This document shows positions 1 through 7,989 of a stretch of 64,000 bases of DNA, piece after piece. Every line of letters begins with the position of its first letter. Position 1 is the first letter of the stretch. Under the pieces are notes generated by a model. It ran no database searches. It worked only from the letters and a program-made list of their open reading frames with translations, and was not told the origin of the DNA. The DNA comes from Oceanobacillus iheyensis HTE831 (GTDB taxonomy: Bacteria > Bacillota > Bacilli > Bacillales > Amphibacillaceae). A program made the position numbers and the translations under genes. The stretch lies in the NCBI RefSeq assembly GCF_000011245.1, contig NC_004193.1, forward strand, positions 1,032,501 to 1,096,500. The letters run 5' to 3'.

Positions 1-374
1 AAGGAATGACTCTCAATCTTGTCGGTATAGATGATGTGTCTACCAATCATGAGGATATGAAAAAGGCATTTAACAATGTCAATACTAAAGAATATACAGT
101 GTTGTTGTCTCATTCTCCAGGTGTTACCGATAAATATGTTGAAATAGATGCTGATTTAATCCTGAGTGGTCATACTCACGGAGGGCAAGTAAGGTTGCCA
201 TTGATTGGTCCGATAGTAGCACCTGATGAAGGTTTATTTCCTAAAAAAGATAAAGGTGTTTATCAACTGAAAGAGAATCAACATTTGTATATCGATAGTG
301 GTTTAGGTACGAGTTTATTACCAGTTCGATTTTTAAATCAGAGTCAGCTCAGTGTCATTGAAATTACAAACTAA
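1..374 (+). CDS. Metallophosphoesterase, C-terminal part
   Basis: The gene enters from the left edge; codons run from base 3 and the stop is TAA at 372-374. About 123 residues are visible. They carry the C-terminal metal-binding blocks of calcineurin-like phosphoesterases: SHSPG and then GHTHGGQ, whose His residues bind the second metal. The order SHxP ... GHTHGGQ ... YIDSGLGTS is typical of the YkuE/YaeI-type membrane-associated phosphodiesterases. The N-terminal DxH and GNHE blocks lie outside the window, so the substrate and any membrane anchor cannot be judged. Confidence 0.85.
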   Translation, partial: GMTLNLVGIDDVSTNHEDMKKAFNNVNTKEYTVLLSHSPGVTDKYVEIDADLILSGHTHGGQVRLPLIGPIVAPDEGLFPKKDKGVYQLKENQHLYIDSGLGTSLLPVRFLNQSQLSVIEITN

Positions 375-517
375 CATGTAGTAATGTTTTAGTGTACTTT
401 AGTGAATTGGTAAAAACGTAATAAAGTAAGTTCGATGTGAAAATTTTAATATTTGAAACATTTCCGGTGAGATAGTCGTAGAATAGTTATATTTTTATAT
501 AAAAGGGAGAGTAAATA

Positions 518-700
518 TTGAGAGAATGGTGGGAAACAAAAAAAGCTAAAACGAGAAAGCAAAGAAAAGATAAAGAAGATTATACGAAAAAAGATCTTGT
601 ATTAGATATTTTGTTTTGGGTTCCTGATATTATTATTTTGCCTATTCGCTTAATTATTTGGCTGATAAGAGGTATTTTTAGATGGATGGATCTGATTTGA
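518..700 (+). CDS. Small membrane protein, 60 aa
   Basis: A 60-residue protein with a TTG start, chosen because AAAGGGAGA at 502-510 lies seven bases upstream. Residues 1-25 are strongly charged (Lys/Arg/Glu/Asp) and residues 28-55 form a hydrophobic stretch broken by Pro and Arg, probably one membrane span or a hairpin with positive charges inside. It stands alone between the phosphoesterase and the Nudix gene. I recognise no family; function unknown. Confidence 0.6.
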   Translation: MREWWETKKAKTRKQRKDKEDYTKKDLVLDILFWVPDIIILPIRLIIWLIRGIFRWMDLI

Positions 701-749
701 AATCTAAGATTGTTTGCATAACGATGTTATAGCTAAGGAGCTGACATAA

Positions 750-1175
750 ATGGGAAATAACCAATCATACTCACCACCAAAGCATTTTATATCAGCAGCA
801 ACGATTGTCATCAATGAGCATGATGAAATATTATTAATCAAAGGTCCCAGGAGAGGATGGGAAATGCCTGGCGGTCAAGTTGAAGAAGGAGAATCTTTGA
901 AAGTAGCCGCTATTCGAGAAACGAAAGAAGAATCTGGTGTGGATGTTGAAATTATAAAGTTCTGTGGTGTATTTCAAAATGTTCAACAGTCGATAACCAA
1001 CACCTTATTTTTAGCGAAACCAATTGGAGGGACGCCCTCTATTACATCAGAGAGTCTAGAAACAGGATACTTCCCTATTAAAGTAGCATTAGATATGGTA
1101 ACGTTACCTAATTTTAAACAAAGAATCAAATATTGCTTAGATGAGAATACGCATCCTTTTTGCATAGAGTTCTAA
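750..1175 (+). CDS. Nudix hydrolase
   Basis: A 141-residue Nudix-fold protein. The Nudix box lies at about residues 42-64: Gly, then Glu five residues on, then RETKEESGV, matching GX5EX7REUXEEXGU with all metal-binding Glu residues present. AAGGAG at 736-741 precedes the ATG. Family members hydrolyse nucleoside diphosphates linked to another group (damaged dNTPs, ADP-sugars, NADH, caps). Nothing in the sequence fixes the substrate; the single-domain size fits a house-cleaning MutT-like enzyme. Confidence 0.85.
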   Translation: MGNNQSYSPPKHFISAATIVINEHDEILLIKGPRRGWEMPGGQVEEGESLKVAAIRETKEESGVDVEIIKFCGVFQNVQQSITNTLFLAKPIGGTPSITSESLETGYFPIKVALDMVTLPNFKQRIKYCLDENTHPFCIEF

Positions 1176-1182
1176 ATGGTTG

Positions 1183-1530
1183 TTAGTCATTTGTGCTACT
1201 TAAGTTGTTTTCTTCTGAAGTATATACAGATATATCATCTGTGTCTATATTTCTTACAATGATGTGGTTCGAGCTTTCTTTTGTAGAATAAATTTCAGAT
1301 CCCTTAGGTTCAGAATTGGAGCGTAAATGTCTAACGGGCATAACATCAGGTGGAGTCTGTTCCTTAATTTCACCAATTTTTACAGATTGGCTGTAGTTTG
1401 TTGCATCATCCAAATAATAGTAATTAGTATTATGAATTCTGATCATGCTTTGATAGGATTCGCTTTCTGTTGCAGTATTACATGCTCCGAGAAAGAATAT
1501 AAAGAAAAGAAACATTGATCGTTTTTTCAT
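1183..1530 (-). CDS. Small lipoprotein, 115 aa
   Basis: The product begins MKKRSMFLFFIFFLGAC: positive N-terminus, hydrophobic core and lipobox LGAC, so the Cys is probably lipidated and the protein anchored outside the membrane. The ATG at 1530 is preferred over the in-frame ATG at 1545 because GGGGG (complement of 1539-1543) sits eight bases before it. The mature part is about 100 residues, polar, Ser/Thr/Asp-rich, without a domain I know. It converges on the Nudix gene with only seven bases between the stops. Confidence 0.7.
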   Translation of the reverse strand: MKKRSMFLFFIFFLGACNTATESESYQSMIRIHNTNYYYLDDATNYSQSVKIGEIKEQTPPDVMPVRHLRSNSEPKGSEIYSTKESSNHIIVRNIDTDDISVYTSEENNLSSTND

Positions 1531-1586
1531 CGTCATAACCCCCATTTTTTAATTATATTATAGGGAGAACTAAAAATGAATCAACA

Positions 1587-1883
1587 TTGGTTAAAAAGAA
1601 GCATGGAACAGTAAGCTACATTTCACTTGCACTAGGTATCACCTGTTTTTTTATCGTGTTTGTGCAACCCACTAGAATTGCAAACATAGGCAGTTTAATT
1701 GGAGATTCTATTACTATGATATTATCTGCGGTAGGTATCATTCTTTCTCTGTTTGGTAGATTAAAAAAGTCAGAGAAGAATGTAATTCCAACAATTTCGT
1801 TGATACTATCTGGGTCCTTCATTATTTATTGGGTCATGATTTTTATTCTCTTGATTACAGGAATCATTGATTTTGCACCATAA
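1587..1883 (+). CDS. Small membrane protein with doubtful start (possible frameshift)
   Basis: The open frame, from a TTG at 1587, encodes 98 residues with three hydrophobic segments (about 8-28, 34-54 and 70-93). The TTG has no ribosome binding site at normal distance. A good AGGGAG at 1562-1567 instead serves an ATG at 1576, eight bases on, but that frame stops after 12 codons. One extra A in the A5 run at 1593-1597 would join the ATG to the long frame (MNQHWLKKKHGT...). So either the gene carries a one-base deletion, the reference has an error, or ribosomes slip here. Function unknown. Confidence 0.55.
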   Translation: MVKKKHGTVSYISLALGITCFFIVFVQPTRIANIGSLIGDSITMILSAVGIILSLFGRLKKSEKNVIPTISLILSGSFIIYWVMIFILLITGIIDFAP

Positions 1884-1905
1884 AATGAAAGGTGTGAGGA
1901 TATAG

Positions 1906-2196
1906 TTGAAAATAACATTGATGATTACTAATTTAATTGTTTGTGGATTTCTTGCTTTTGCTATTACGTTATTTTTTGCTAGCGGAACAATTGCTGAGAA
2001 TTATACTGATAAAACTTTTGTGGCACCTGAATATTTTTTCATTTTACCTATTTGGTTTCTTGGTGTTATATTGTCATGGTTTTATGTTTATAAGCGCAAG
2101 ATCGAACATATTTCTTATCTAGAAATGATATTCATTAATATTTTTCCATGGCTCTCTCTGTTTGTTGGGATTTTTATTATACATTTTATTTTATAG
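1906..2196 (+). CDS. Small integral membrane protein, 96 aa
   Basis: TTG start with a GGTGTGAGG-type site about seven bases upstream. The 96-residue product has three predicted membrane spans (about 4-25, 43-62, 73-95), with a short KRKIEH loop likely cytoplasmic. It lies 22 bases after the previous membrane gene and 44 before the next, so the three may be one transcript. I recognise no family. Confidence 0.6.
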   Translation: MKITLMITNLIVCGFLAFAITLFFASGTIAENYTDKTFVAPEYFFILPIWFLGVILSWFYVYKRKIEHISYLEMIFINIFPWLSLFVGIFIIHFIL

Positions 2197-2240
2197 TTGA
2201 TAAGTCTATTGAGCATTTTTAAAACGAGAGGAGTTAGTAC

Positions 2241-2639
2241 ATGATGAATAAGCTTTTATCTTATTTATGGAAAATACTACTTTTCGCCTTATTCATCGTA
2301 CCAATCTTCTACCTACTGATTATGAATGTGGACACAAATGACCAAGTACAGGTAGATGATGATTATCAATTTACTTCAGAGGGGTACGTCGTCTCTAAAA
2401 GATTAACAAATACAATATGGATAGCAGATGAGCCTACTTCTTTGATCAATAGAATTACAGGGCATCTTTTTTCTGAACATAAAGGGCTTATCATCGTTTC
2501 GGAACATCGAGCTGTCAAAGGTAACAATCTGTTTCATAATATTAGTGTAAATCAAAAAGTGCGTGTCTATAGCGATAAATTATTGGAGTCCTCACCTGCG
2601 AGAACAAATGCTTATTTTGTTGAAGTAATCGACGAATGA
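2241..2639 (+). CDS. Membrane-anchored hypothetical protein, 132 aa
   Basis: Start ATG at 2241 (or 2244) follows GAGAGGAG at 2226-2233. Residues 8-27 form one membrane span after a short charged head; the remaining 105 residues are polar and probably extracytoplasmic. The block EGYVVSKRLTNTIWIADEP followed by an extended beta-rich tail resembles the small Bacillus secreted DUF3221-type proteins, but I hold that only weakly. No catalytic motif is visible. It is the last of the small membrane genes in this tract. Confidence 0.6.
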   Translation: MMNKLLSYLWKILLFALFIVPIFYLLIMNVDTNDQVQVDDDYQFTSEGYVVSKRLTNTIWIADEPTSLINRITGHLFSEHKGLIIVSEHRAVKGNNLFHNISVNQKVRVYSDKLLESSPARTNAYFVEVIDE

Positions 2640-2647
2640 AATTAGGT

Positions 2648-3457
2648 CTATGCTAAAAATTCCTTTAATAGCGCATTAAACCTCTCAGGGTATTCCCAAA
2701 ACATCATGTGTCCACCGAGTATCTCTATGTCTGCTTTTGAAGCTAATTGTTTCAAATAAGGCTTCGCTACATCGGACCAATGTTTGGCAATAATAAATAA
2801 AGTAGGTATTTCTGTACTAAGCTGTTGTGCTTCTGTACGATAATCAGAAAATAACCCAGAAGCAAATAAGCTTGCAGCAACATGTGGAGGAGTAAGTAAT
2901 GATTGGCCAATAATCCAATCTAACTCACTATTGGTTAGGTTACGCTGAATCATTACATTTTCACTGTAACTCTTAATAAATTCCTTTTGACCCTTTTCAT
3001 CTCGTAAACTGGCATGATATACGTGTGCCATATCATCCAGATTCCCTTCAACCCAATCATTTTCATTTACGGATAATGATTTAGGTGGCATATCAATGAA
3101 AGTGGTTGATTTAAGATGATCACTTCCAAATTGTTTGACGTATTCCCATACCGTTAGACAACCAAAAGACCATCCAACTAAATGGACATTTGTTAATCCT
3201 AAGCTTTGTAGAACCATGTGTAAATCCATTCCATGGGTAACGTAATCATTCCCATGAACAGTTGTAGTTGATTTTCCATGACTTCTAGGATCGATTATAA
3301 TCACTCGATAATTAGACGAAAAATAATTTACTTGGTGTTGAAACACTTCAGATGTAAAAGTGAACCCAGGTATAAAAACAAGAACATCCTCTTTACCGCC
3401 ACTATCCCTAACATAGAGTTTTACATTTTCTTCTACCTCTATAAATAATTCTTGCAT
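2648..3457 (-). CDS. Alpha/beta hydrolase
   Basis: A 269-residue alpha/beta-hydrolase-fold enzyme. The oxyanion region is FIPGFTF (28-34), the nucleophile elbow is GWSFG with Ser about 97, and the catalytic His is in GGHMMFWEYP near residue 250. The Asp position is unclear (HWSD near 225). ATG at 3457 is chosen because GGAGG (complement of 3468-3472) is ten bases upstream; a GTG at 3463 would be only four bases from it. The fold covers esterases, haloperoxidase-like enzymes and others, so the substrate is open. It is transcribed towards the small membrane genes. Confidence 0.85.
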   Translation of the reverse strand: MQELFIEVEENVKLYVRDSGGKEDVLVFIPGFTFTSEVFQHQVNYFSSNYRVIIIDPRSHGKSTTTVHGNDYVTHGMDLHMVLQSLGLTNVHLVGWSFGCLTVWEYVKQFGSDHLKSTTFIDMPPKSLSVNENDWVEGNLDDMAHVYHASLRDEKGQKEFIKSYSENVMIQRNLTNSELDWIIGQSLLTPPHVAASLFASGLFSDYRTEAQQLSTEIPTLFIIAKHWSDVAKPYLKQLASKADIEILGGHMMFWEYPERFNALLKEFLA

Positions 3458-3644
3458 CTTCACCTAACCTCCATCATTTTTATTTTCTATAAGTATACTT
3501 CAATAAAAATTGAAAAAGACCTGCTGAAGTTTAGTTTATATGGAAATGTCGAACAATTCTATTTCAAAAAAGGAACTGTTCTATTAGGATTAGTATTGTA
3601 AACTAGTATATATAATTCGATACAGCGAGAAAAGAGGCATATTT

Positions 3645-4391
3645 ATGTTTGATTTTTCATTATTAGATTGGGTTATTGTTATTATTTGTGCATTATTTGT
3701 TGGGTTTTCGAAGTCTGGATTACCAAATCTAGTCATTCTAGTTGTAACGTTGATAATGTTTGTATTTCCCGCGCGAGAATCAGTTGGATTATTACTTCCT
3801 ATGTTGTTAATTGGCGATTTATTTGCAGTTACATATTATCGTAGAAATGTAGTTTGGAAGTATCTTACTAATTTGATACCTTGGGTTTTAATGGGGATTT
3901 TGGCAGGCTTTTTTGTACTACAATATGTCAATGATGAACAATTAAAACCTATTATCGGTGTAATTGTTTTAATCATGATAGCATTAAATGTAGTTAGAGA
4001 GAGGCTTGGGAGTAAGTTTAATGAGATGCTACCTACTTCACTGACATTTACAATTTTGATGGGAGTTCTAGGTGGCTTTACTACGATGGTTGGTAATGCA
4101 GCTGGTGCTATTATGACAATATACTTGCTTGTAAAAGGACTTCCGAAGAAAGAGTTCGTTGGTACAGGTGCTTGGTTTTTCCTATCAGTTAATGTAATTA
4201 AATTTCCTTTTTACATGTACTTAGGTTTAATTACAACGGAATCATTAACATTCAATTTAACGATGGCACCAGTCATCATACTGGGAGCTATAATAGGAGT
4301 AAAAGTATTGCCACTGATCCCGCAACATGTATTTACTATGCTTATACTAGTTTTAGCAACGGTTGGCGGAATTAATTTACTCTTTAATTAG
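3645..4391 (+). CDS. TauE/SafE-family sulfite or organosulfur anion exporter
   Basis: A 248-residue polytopic membrane protein with about eight hydrophobic segments and the internal duplication of the TauE/SafE (formerly DUF81) family. The half-repeats begin GFSKSGLPN (about 21-29) and GFTTMVGNAAG (about 144-154), the conserved small-residue loops of this family. Members export sulfite, sulfoacetate or related anions, or take up sulfur compounds. A TATAAT at 3611-3616 could be the -10. The gene stands alone and ends in a hairpin shared with the convergent SDR. Confidence 0.85.
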   Translation: MFDFSLLDWVIVIICALFVGFSKSGLPNLVILVVTLIMFVFPARESVGLLLPMLLIGDLFAVTYYRRNVVWKYLTNLIPWVLMGILAGFFVLQYVNDEQLKPIIGVIVLIMIALNVVRERLGSKFNEMLPTSLTFTILMGVLGGFTTMVGNAAGAIMTIYLLVKGLPKKEFVGTGAWFFLSVNVIKFPFYMYLGLITTESLTFNLTMAPVIILGAIIGVKVLPLIPQHVFTMLILVLATVGGINLLFN

Positions 4392-4408
4392 GTAGAGCAA
4401 ATAAAAAC

Positions 4409-4452
4409 AACCGAACTTTCATCCAGTTAATTTAATGGAGAAAAGTTCGGTT
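4409..4452. terminator. Bidirectional intrinsic terminator
   Basis: Inverted arms AACCGAACTTTC (4409-4420) and GAAAAGTTCGGTT (4440-4452) lie between two convergent genes. A-rich DNA on the left and a T-rich right flank let it end both the exporter and the SDR transcript. Confidence 0.75.
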
Positions 4453-4471
4453 ATCTTGGATTATGCTTATA

Positions 4472-5233
4472 TTAAAATGCAGCTGTCCATCCGCCATCTG
4501 CTGTTACAACGGTTCCGTTAACGAAGCTTGCGTCATCAGATGCTAAGAAAAGCGCCACTTGTGCAATCTCTTCAGGTTGTCCAACACGTGGCATTACACC
4601 TTGAACTGCTTTTGTACGTCCAAAACCAAACTCATTGAATCCTTTTAACGAAGAGGTAATATTAGTAGCAACACCACCTGGAGCAATGGCATTACAACGA
4701 ATGCCGCTATTTGCATACATATAACCTGTATTTTTGGTTAAACCAATTACAGCATGCTTAGAAGCGCCATATGCAGCACCAGCGTGTGCACCATTTAAAC
4801 CTCCGGTAGAAGCAGTATTTACAATAACACCGCTTTCTTTTTCAAGGAAAATTGGTATAGCTTTACGCATTGCACGCATAACACCTTTTGTGTTTATATC
4901 AAAAATAAGGTCCCAACGGTCATCCTCAACATCACCAACTGCTTCAAAACCATCCATGATTCCTGCATTATTCACTAGAATATCTAATGTTCCGTAAGTA
5001 TCAACAGCAGTATCAATCATCTTATCAATATCCTCTTTTTGAGCAATATTAACTTTGATTGCAGTTGCAACTCCGTTATTGCTTGTAATTTCTTCAACAA
5101 CACTTTGTGCGCCTTCTTCATTCAAATCAGCGACAATTACTTTTGCTCCTTCACTAGCATATAGAGTAGCAATGGCTTTCCCCATACCAGATGCCGCCCC
5201 AGTAACAATAGCTACTTTGTCTTTTAATTTCAT
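4472..5233 (-). CDS. SDR-family oxidoreductase
   Basis: A 253-residue classical short-chain dehydrogenase/reductase. Cofactor motif TGAASGMG at 11-18, NNAG at 86-89, catalytic Tyr153 and Lys157 in YGASK, and a C-terminal NGTVVTADGGW. Asp at the end of beta-2 (IVADLNEEG) suggests NAD(H) rather than NADP(H). The substrate is unknown; the family covers glucose, 3-hydroxyacyl and many other dehydrogenases. A TetR gene is divergently transcribed, with a 22-bp palindrome between them that overlaps the probable promoter of this gene. Confidence 0.88.
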   Translation of the reverse strand: MKLKDKVAIVTGAASGMGKAIATLYASEGAKVIVADLNEEGAQSVVEEITSNNGVATAIKVNIAQKEDIDKMIDTAVDTYGTLDILVNNAGIMDGFEAVGDVEDDRWDLIFDINTKGVMRAMRKAIPIFLEKESGVIVNTASTGGLNGAHAGAAYGASKHAVIGLTKNTGYMYANSGIRCNAIAPGGVATNITSSLKGFNEFGFGRTKAVQGVMPRVGQPEEIAQVALFLASDDASFVNGTVVTADGGWTAAF

Positions 5234-5254
5234 TTCAACATCCCCTTTATCAAT

Positions 5255-5276
5255 TTATTGTACATCTGTTCAATAA
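5255..5276. promoter_or_regulatory. Palindromic operator between SDR and TetR genes
   Basis: TTATTGTACA-TC-TGTTCAATAA is a 22-bp inverted repeat with 9 of 10 arm positions matching. It lies a few bases downstream of a minus-strand TATAAT (complement of 5279-5284), where RNA polymerase would start the SDR message. A TetR dimer bound here would block it. The link to the neighbouring TetR gene is inference from position. Confidence 0.6.
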
Positions 5277-5380
5277 AAATTATACTGTAAGATAGAGATG
5301 GTTCCTATAAAAATAAGTTATGGTTTTTGATTAATCGACAGTTCTTCTTAAACATGTCTAATAAAAGGGGGATGAATAAA

Positions 5381-5941
5381 TTGAAAAAAGATCTTCGTAT
5401 CATAAAGACAGAAAAAAACATCCGAACTGCATTGTTTTCTTTACTAAAGTCCAAGTCATTAGAAGATATAACGGTATCTGAACTCTGTCGTAAGGCTCAT
5501 GTAAATAGAGGAACATTTTATTTGCATTACGGAAATATTCAAGATGTATTTAAACAAACTTTTGAAGAAATAGTGGAGGATTTAAAAATATCGTACGATG
5601 AACCATATAAACAGACAAACGATAATATTAATCAACTAGACGCAAATATGATACGAATATTTGATCATGTGAAAAGACATCAAAATTTTTATGAAATCGT
5701 ATTCAATGAGCGTATTCCAATGACGTATTATTACTCTGTTTTTGATCGAATTCGTTTGTTGATGTCTTATTCCATTGAAAAAGCGTTGACGACAACTACT
5801 AATATAGATAAGGATTATTTATTAAGCTATCAAACGAATGCAATTCTTGGTTTGTTAATTCAATGGCATCGAAAAAATTATGGAACACCTGTAATGGAAT
5901 TGAATAAACACTTATTAAAAATTATAAATTTCAATAGTTGA
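5381..5941 (+). CDS. TetR/AcrR-family transcriptional regulator
   Basis: TTG at 5381 is the likely start: GGGGG at 5367-5371 lies nine bases upstream, while the in-frame ATGs at 5354 and 5372 lack a spaced site. The 186-residue product has an N-terminal helix-turn-helix (about 8-52) with the TetR signature ITVSELCRKAHVNRGTFYLHY, followed by a helical ligand-binding domain of the DhaS/YsiA-like type. It is divergent from the SDR, with a palindrome in the gap, so it probably represses that gene and perhaps itself. Confidence 0.87.
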   Translation: MKKDLRIIKTEKNIRTALFSLLKSKSLEDITVSELCRKAHVNRGTFYLHYGNIQDVFKQTFEEIVEDLKISYDEPYKQTNDNINQLDANMIRIFDHVKRHQNFYEIVFNERIPMTYYYSVFDRIRLLMSYSIEKALTTTTNIDKDYLLSYQTNAILGLLIQWHRKNYGTPVMELNKHLLKIINFNS

Positions 5942-6099
5942 ATCAATTTCATGATTGTTACATTGGCAAAAGGAGAGAATACTAAAGGAACCCATTAATT
6001 ATGTAACTTTTTACCACATTAAATTGTTAAATAGTATAGACTTTATTATCAGATTATTGTTATTATAATGAGAATACAAACAGATTGGAGGAAGATGTC

Positions 6100-7074
6100 T
6101 TGAAATCTTTAGAGAAAGTAAGCATTTTTGCAGGTAATACCTTTGCGATATGGGTGTTGTTATTTGGGGTGATTAGTTTTATTTTTCCAAGTGGATTCTC
6201 TTGGATCGCTCCACATATTTCGCTACTTCTTGGAATTATTATGTTTGGAATGGGGTTGACACTTACTCCAAATGACTTCAAAGGGGTAATAAAGACACCG
6301 AAAAGTGTATTAATTGCTGTAATATTGCAATATACCATTATGCCAATTATTGCATATTGTCTTGCTGTAGTTTTTCAACTTCCTCCAGCAATTGCGGTGG
6401 GAGTCATACTAGTAGGGTGTTGTCCGGGTGGCACTGCGTCTAATGTTATGACATATTTAGCTAAGGGTAATACTGCGTTATCCGTATCCGTGACAACAAT
6501 ATCTACATTAATTGCACCAATTATGACACCTACATTAACATTGTTATTAGCGAGTGAATGGATGGCTGTCTCATTTATGAGTATGTTTATATCCATTATA
6601 CAGGTAGTATTACTACCAATAGTGCTAGGTGTAGGGGTACGTATGTTATTCCGTAATCAAGTGGAAAAAAGCGTATCGGTTCTACCGCTTGTATCTGTAA
6701 TCGGAATTGTTGCAGTAGCAAGTGCGGTTGTTGCCGTAAATACTGAAGCAATTGCAACATCAGGTTTATTGATTTTTGGAGTTGTTATGCTACATAATTT
6801 ATTAGGTTTATTCTTAGGATTTCTCATTGCAAAATTAGCTAAACTCGATTTTTCCGATCGAAAAGCAATATCGATTGAAGTAGGTATGCAAAATTCTGGC
6901 CTCGCTTCAACGCTTGCATTAACAGCTTTTGCAACAACACCAGTTGCCGCTGTACCAAGCGCGATTTTCAGTGTATGGCATAATATATCTGGGCCATTAT
7001 TAGCAACATATTGGTCAAAAAAGGGCGATAAAGATATTTCCATTATCCAAGAAAAAGTTGAAAATCTAGGATAA
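6100..7074 (+). CDS. Bile acid:sodium symporter-family transporter
   Basis: A 324-residue membrane protein of the BASS/SBF superfamily with about ten hydrophobic segments. Diagnostic blocks are GMGLTLTPNDF (about 47-57), the unwound GCCPGGTASNVMTYLAKGN (about 107-125) and EVGMQNSGLASTLA (about 257-270), which build the two Na+ sites. TTG at 6100 is chosen because TTGGAGG at 6085-6091 is the ribosome binding site. Bacterial relatives carry pantoate, pyruvate or other organic anions with Na+. A monocistronic gene; the substrate is not evident. Confidence 0.87.
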   Translation: MKSLEKVSIFAGNTFAIWVLLFGVISFIFPSGFSWIAPHISLLLGIIMFGMGLTLTPNDFKGVIKTPKSVLIAVILQYTIMPIIAYCLAVVFQLPPAIAVGVILVGCCPGGTASNVMTYLAKGNTALSVSVTTISTLIAPIMTPTLTLLLASEWMAVSFMSMFISIIQVVLLPIVLGVGVRMLFRNQVEKSVSVLPLVSVIGIVAVASAVVAVNTEAIATSGLLIFGVVMLHNLLGLFLGFLIAKLAKLDFSDRKAISIEVGMQNSGLASTLALTAFATTPVAAVPSAIFSVWHNISGPLLATYWSKKGDKDISIIQEKVENLG

Positions 7075-7167
7075 AAGCAATATCTAGAATTTATCATCTT
7101 TATCTCACACAATAAAAATACTGTGTAATAATTTATACAGTATTAGAAAATCCTAGATAATAATATA

Positions 7168-7197
7168 TTGAAAATAAACCGTCTGGGTAGTATAGTG
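7168..7197 (+). promoter_or_regulatory. Promoter and operator O1 of the TetR regulator gene
   Basis: TTGAAA (7168-7173), 17-bp spacer and TATAGT (7191-7196) form a sigma-A promoter. The spacer and -10 carry AACCGTCTGGGTAGTATAGT (7177-7196), the same motif found twice before the next gene, which indicates autoregulation by the TetR protein encoded just downstream. Confidence 0.75.
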
Positions 7198-7238
7198 AAA
7201 TTAATTAAAAAATATCAATTGTGCTGAGGATGATGAAT

Positions 7239-7814
7239 TTGTCAAAACAATCACGTAAAATCACAATCCTGAATGCAGCATCAGGAATCGTAAGTGAAAA
7301 AGGGATTTTCAATTTAACATTAGAGGCTGTAGCGAAAGAGGCAGGAATTAGTAAAGGCGGGTTGTTATATCATTTCCCTTCTAAGGAAGCTCTTGTAAAA
7401 GGGATGGTGGAACACTTAGCACAAAACTATCAAAATAAAATAAGTGATAATGTTGAGAGAGATCCATTGGAGAGAGGTAAGTGGACGAGATCATTTTTAA
7501 ATGTAACTTTCAACCAAGGATATCCGAATAAAGATATGCATGCTGGACTATTAGCAGCCAAAGCGGTTAATCCTAAATTGATGGCTCCGCTTCATGATGC
7601 GTATGAAAAATGGCAAGGTAATATTGAAAATGATGGGTTAGACCCGATTGATGCAACAATCATTCGTTTAGCAGCAGATGGTATTTGGTTAGCTGAACTT
7701 TTAGAACATTATAATATAGATAATGAAAAGAAGAAAGAAGTATATAAAAGGCTCCACGAATGGATTCAGGATTTATATATGAAAGCAGAAAAGAAAGAGA
7801 AAGATAGCGATTAA
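7239..7814 (+). CDS. TetR-family regulator of the carnitine module
   Basis: The start is TTG at 7239, eight bases after GAGGA; GTG 7221 and the ATGs at 7230/7233 are too close to or upstream of that site. The 191-residue protein has a TetR helix-turn-helix (about 7-52, with VAKEAGISKGGLLYHFPSKEALV) and a C-terminal ligand domain of the TetR_C type seen in DUF849-linked regulators. Operators with the same sequence lie on its own promoter and on the promoter of the downstream catabolic operon, so it probably represses both until carnitine or an intermediate binds. A hairpin terminator follows directly. Confidence 0.87.
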   Translation: MSKQSRKITILNAASGIVSEKGIFNLTLEAVAKEAGISKGGLLYHFPSKEALVKGMVEHLAQNYQNKISDNVERDPLERGKWTRSFLNVTFNQGYPNKDMHAGLLAAKAVNPKLMAPLHDAYEKWQGNIENDGLDPIDATIIRLAADGIWLAELLEHYNIDNEKKKEVYKRLHEWIQDLYMKAEKKEKDSD

Positions 7815-7844
7815 AACTACCTAAGTGATTAGGTAGTTTTTTTT
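7814..7844 (+). terminator. Intrinsic terminator of the TetR gene
   Basis: Arms AAACTACCT (7814-7822) and AGGTAGTTT (7831-7839) with an eight-base loop, followed by a T run, starting at the TetR stop codon. Confidence 0.85.
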
Positions 7845-7882
7845 ATGAGAAATAACGAACAATAAAAAAGTGAAAAAGGGTG

Positions 7883-7950
7883 TTGATATAAAACCGTCCA
7901 GATGGTATAGTAACACTTGTGAATAATTAACCGTCTGAACGGTACAGTAT
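7883..7950 (+). promoter_or_regulatory. Carnitine operon promoter with operators O2 and O3
   Basis: TTGATA (7883-7888), 17-bp spacer and TATAGT (7906-7911) form a sigma-A promoter with operator O2, AACCGTCCAGATGGTATAGT, at 7892-7911. Operator O3, AACCGTCTGAACGGTACAGT, follows at 7929-7948 inside the leader. O3 contains a perfect ACCGT-CTGA-ACGGT palindrome. Starts of O2 and O3 are 37 bp apart. The sites match O1 at 7177. Confidence 0.78.
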
Positions 7951-7989
7951 TTGAATATATATAGATCAAAATTTATAGGAGGGGATAAG

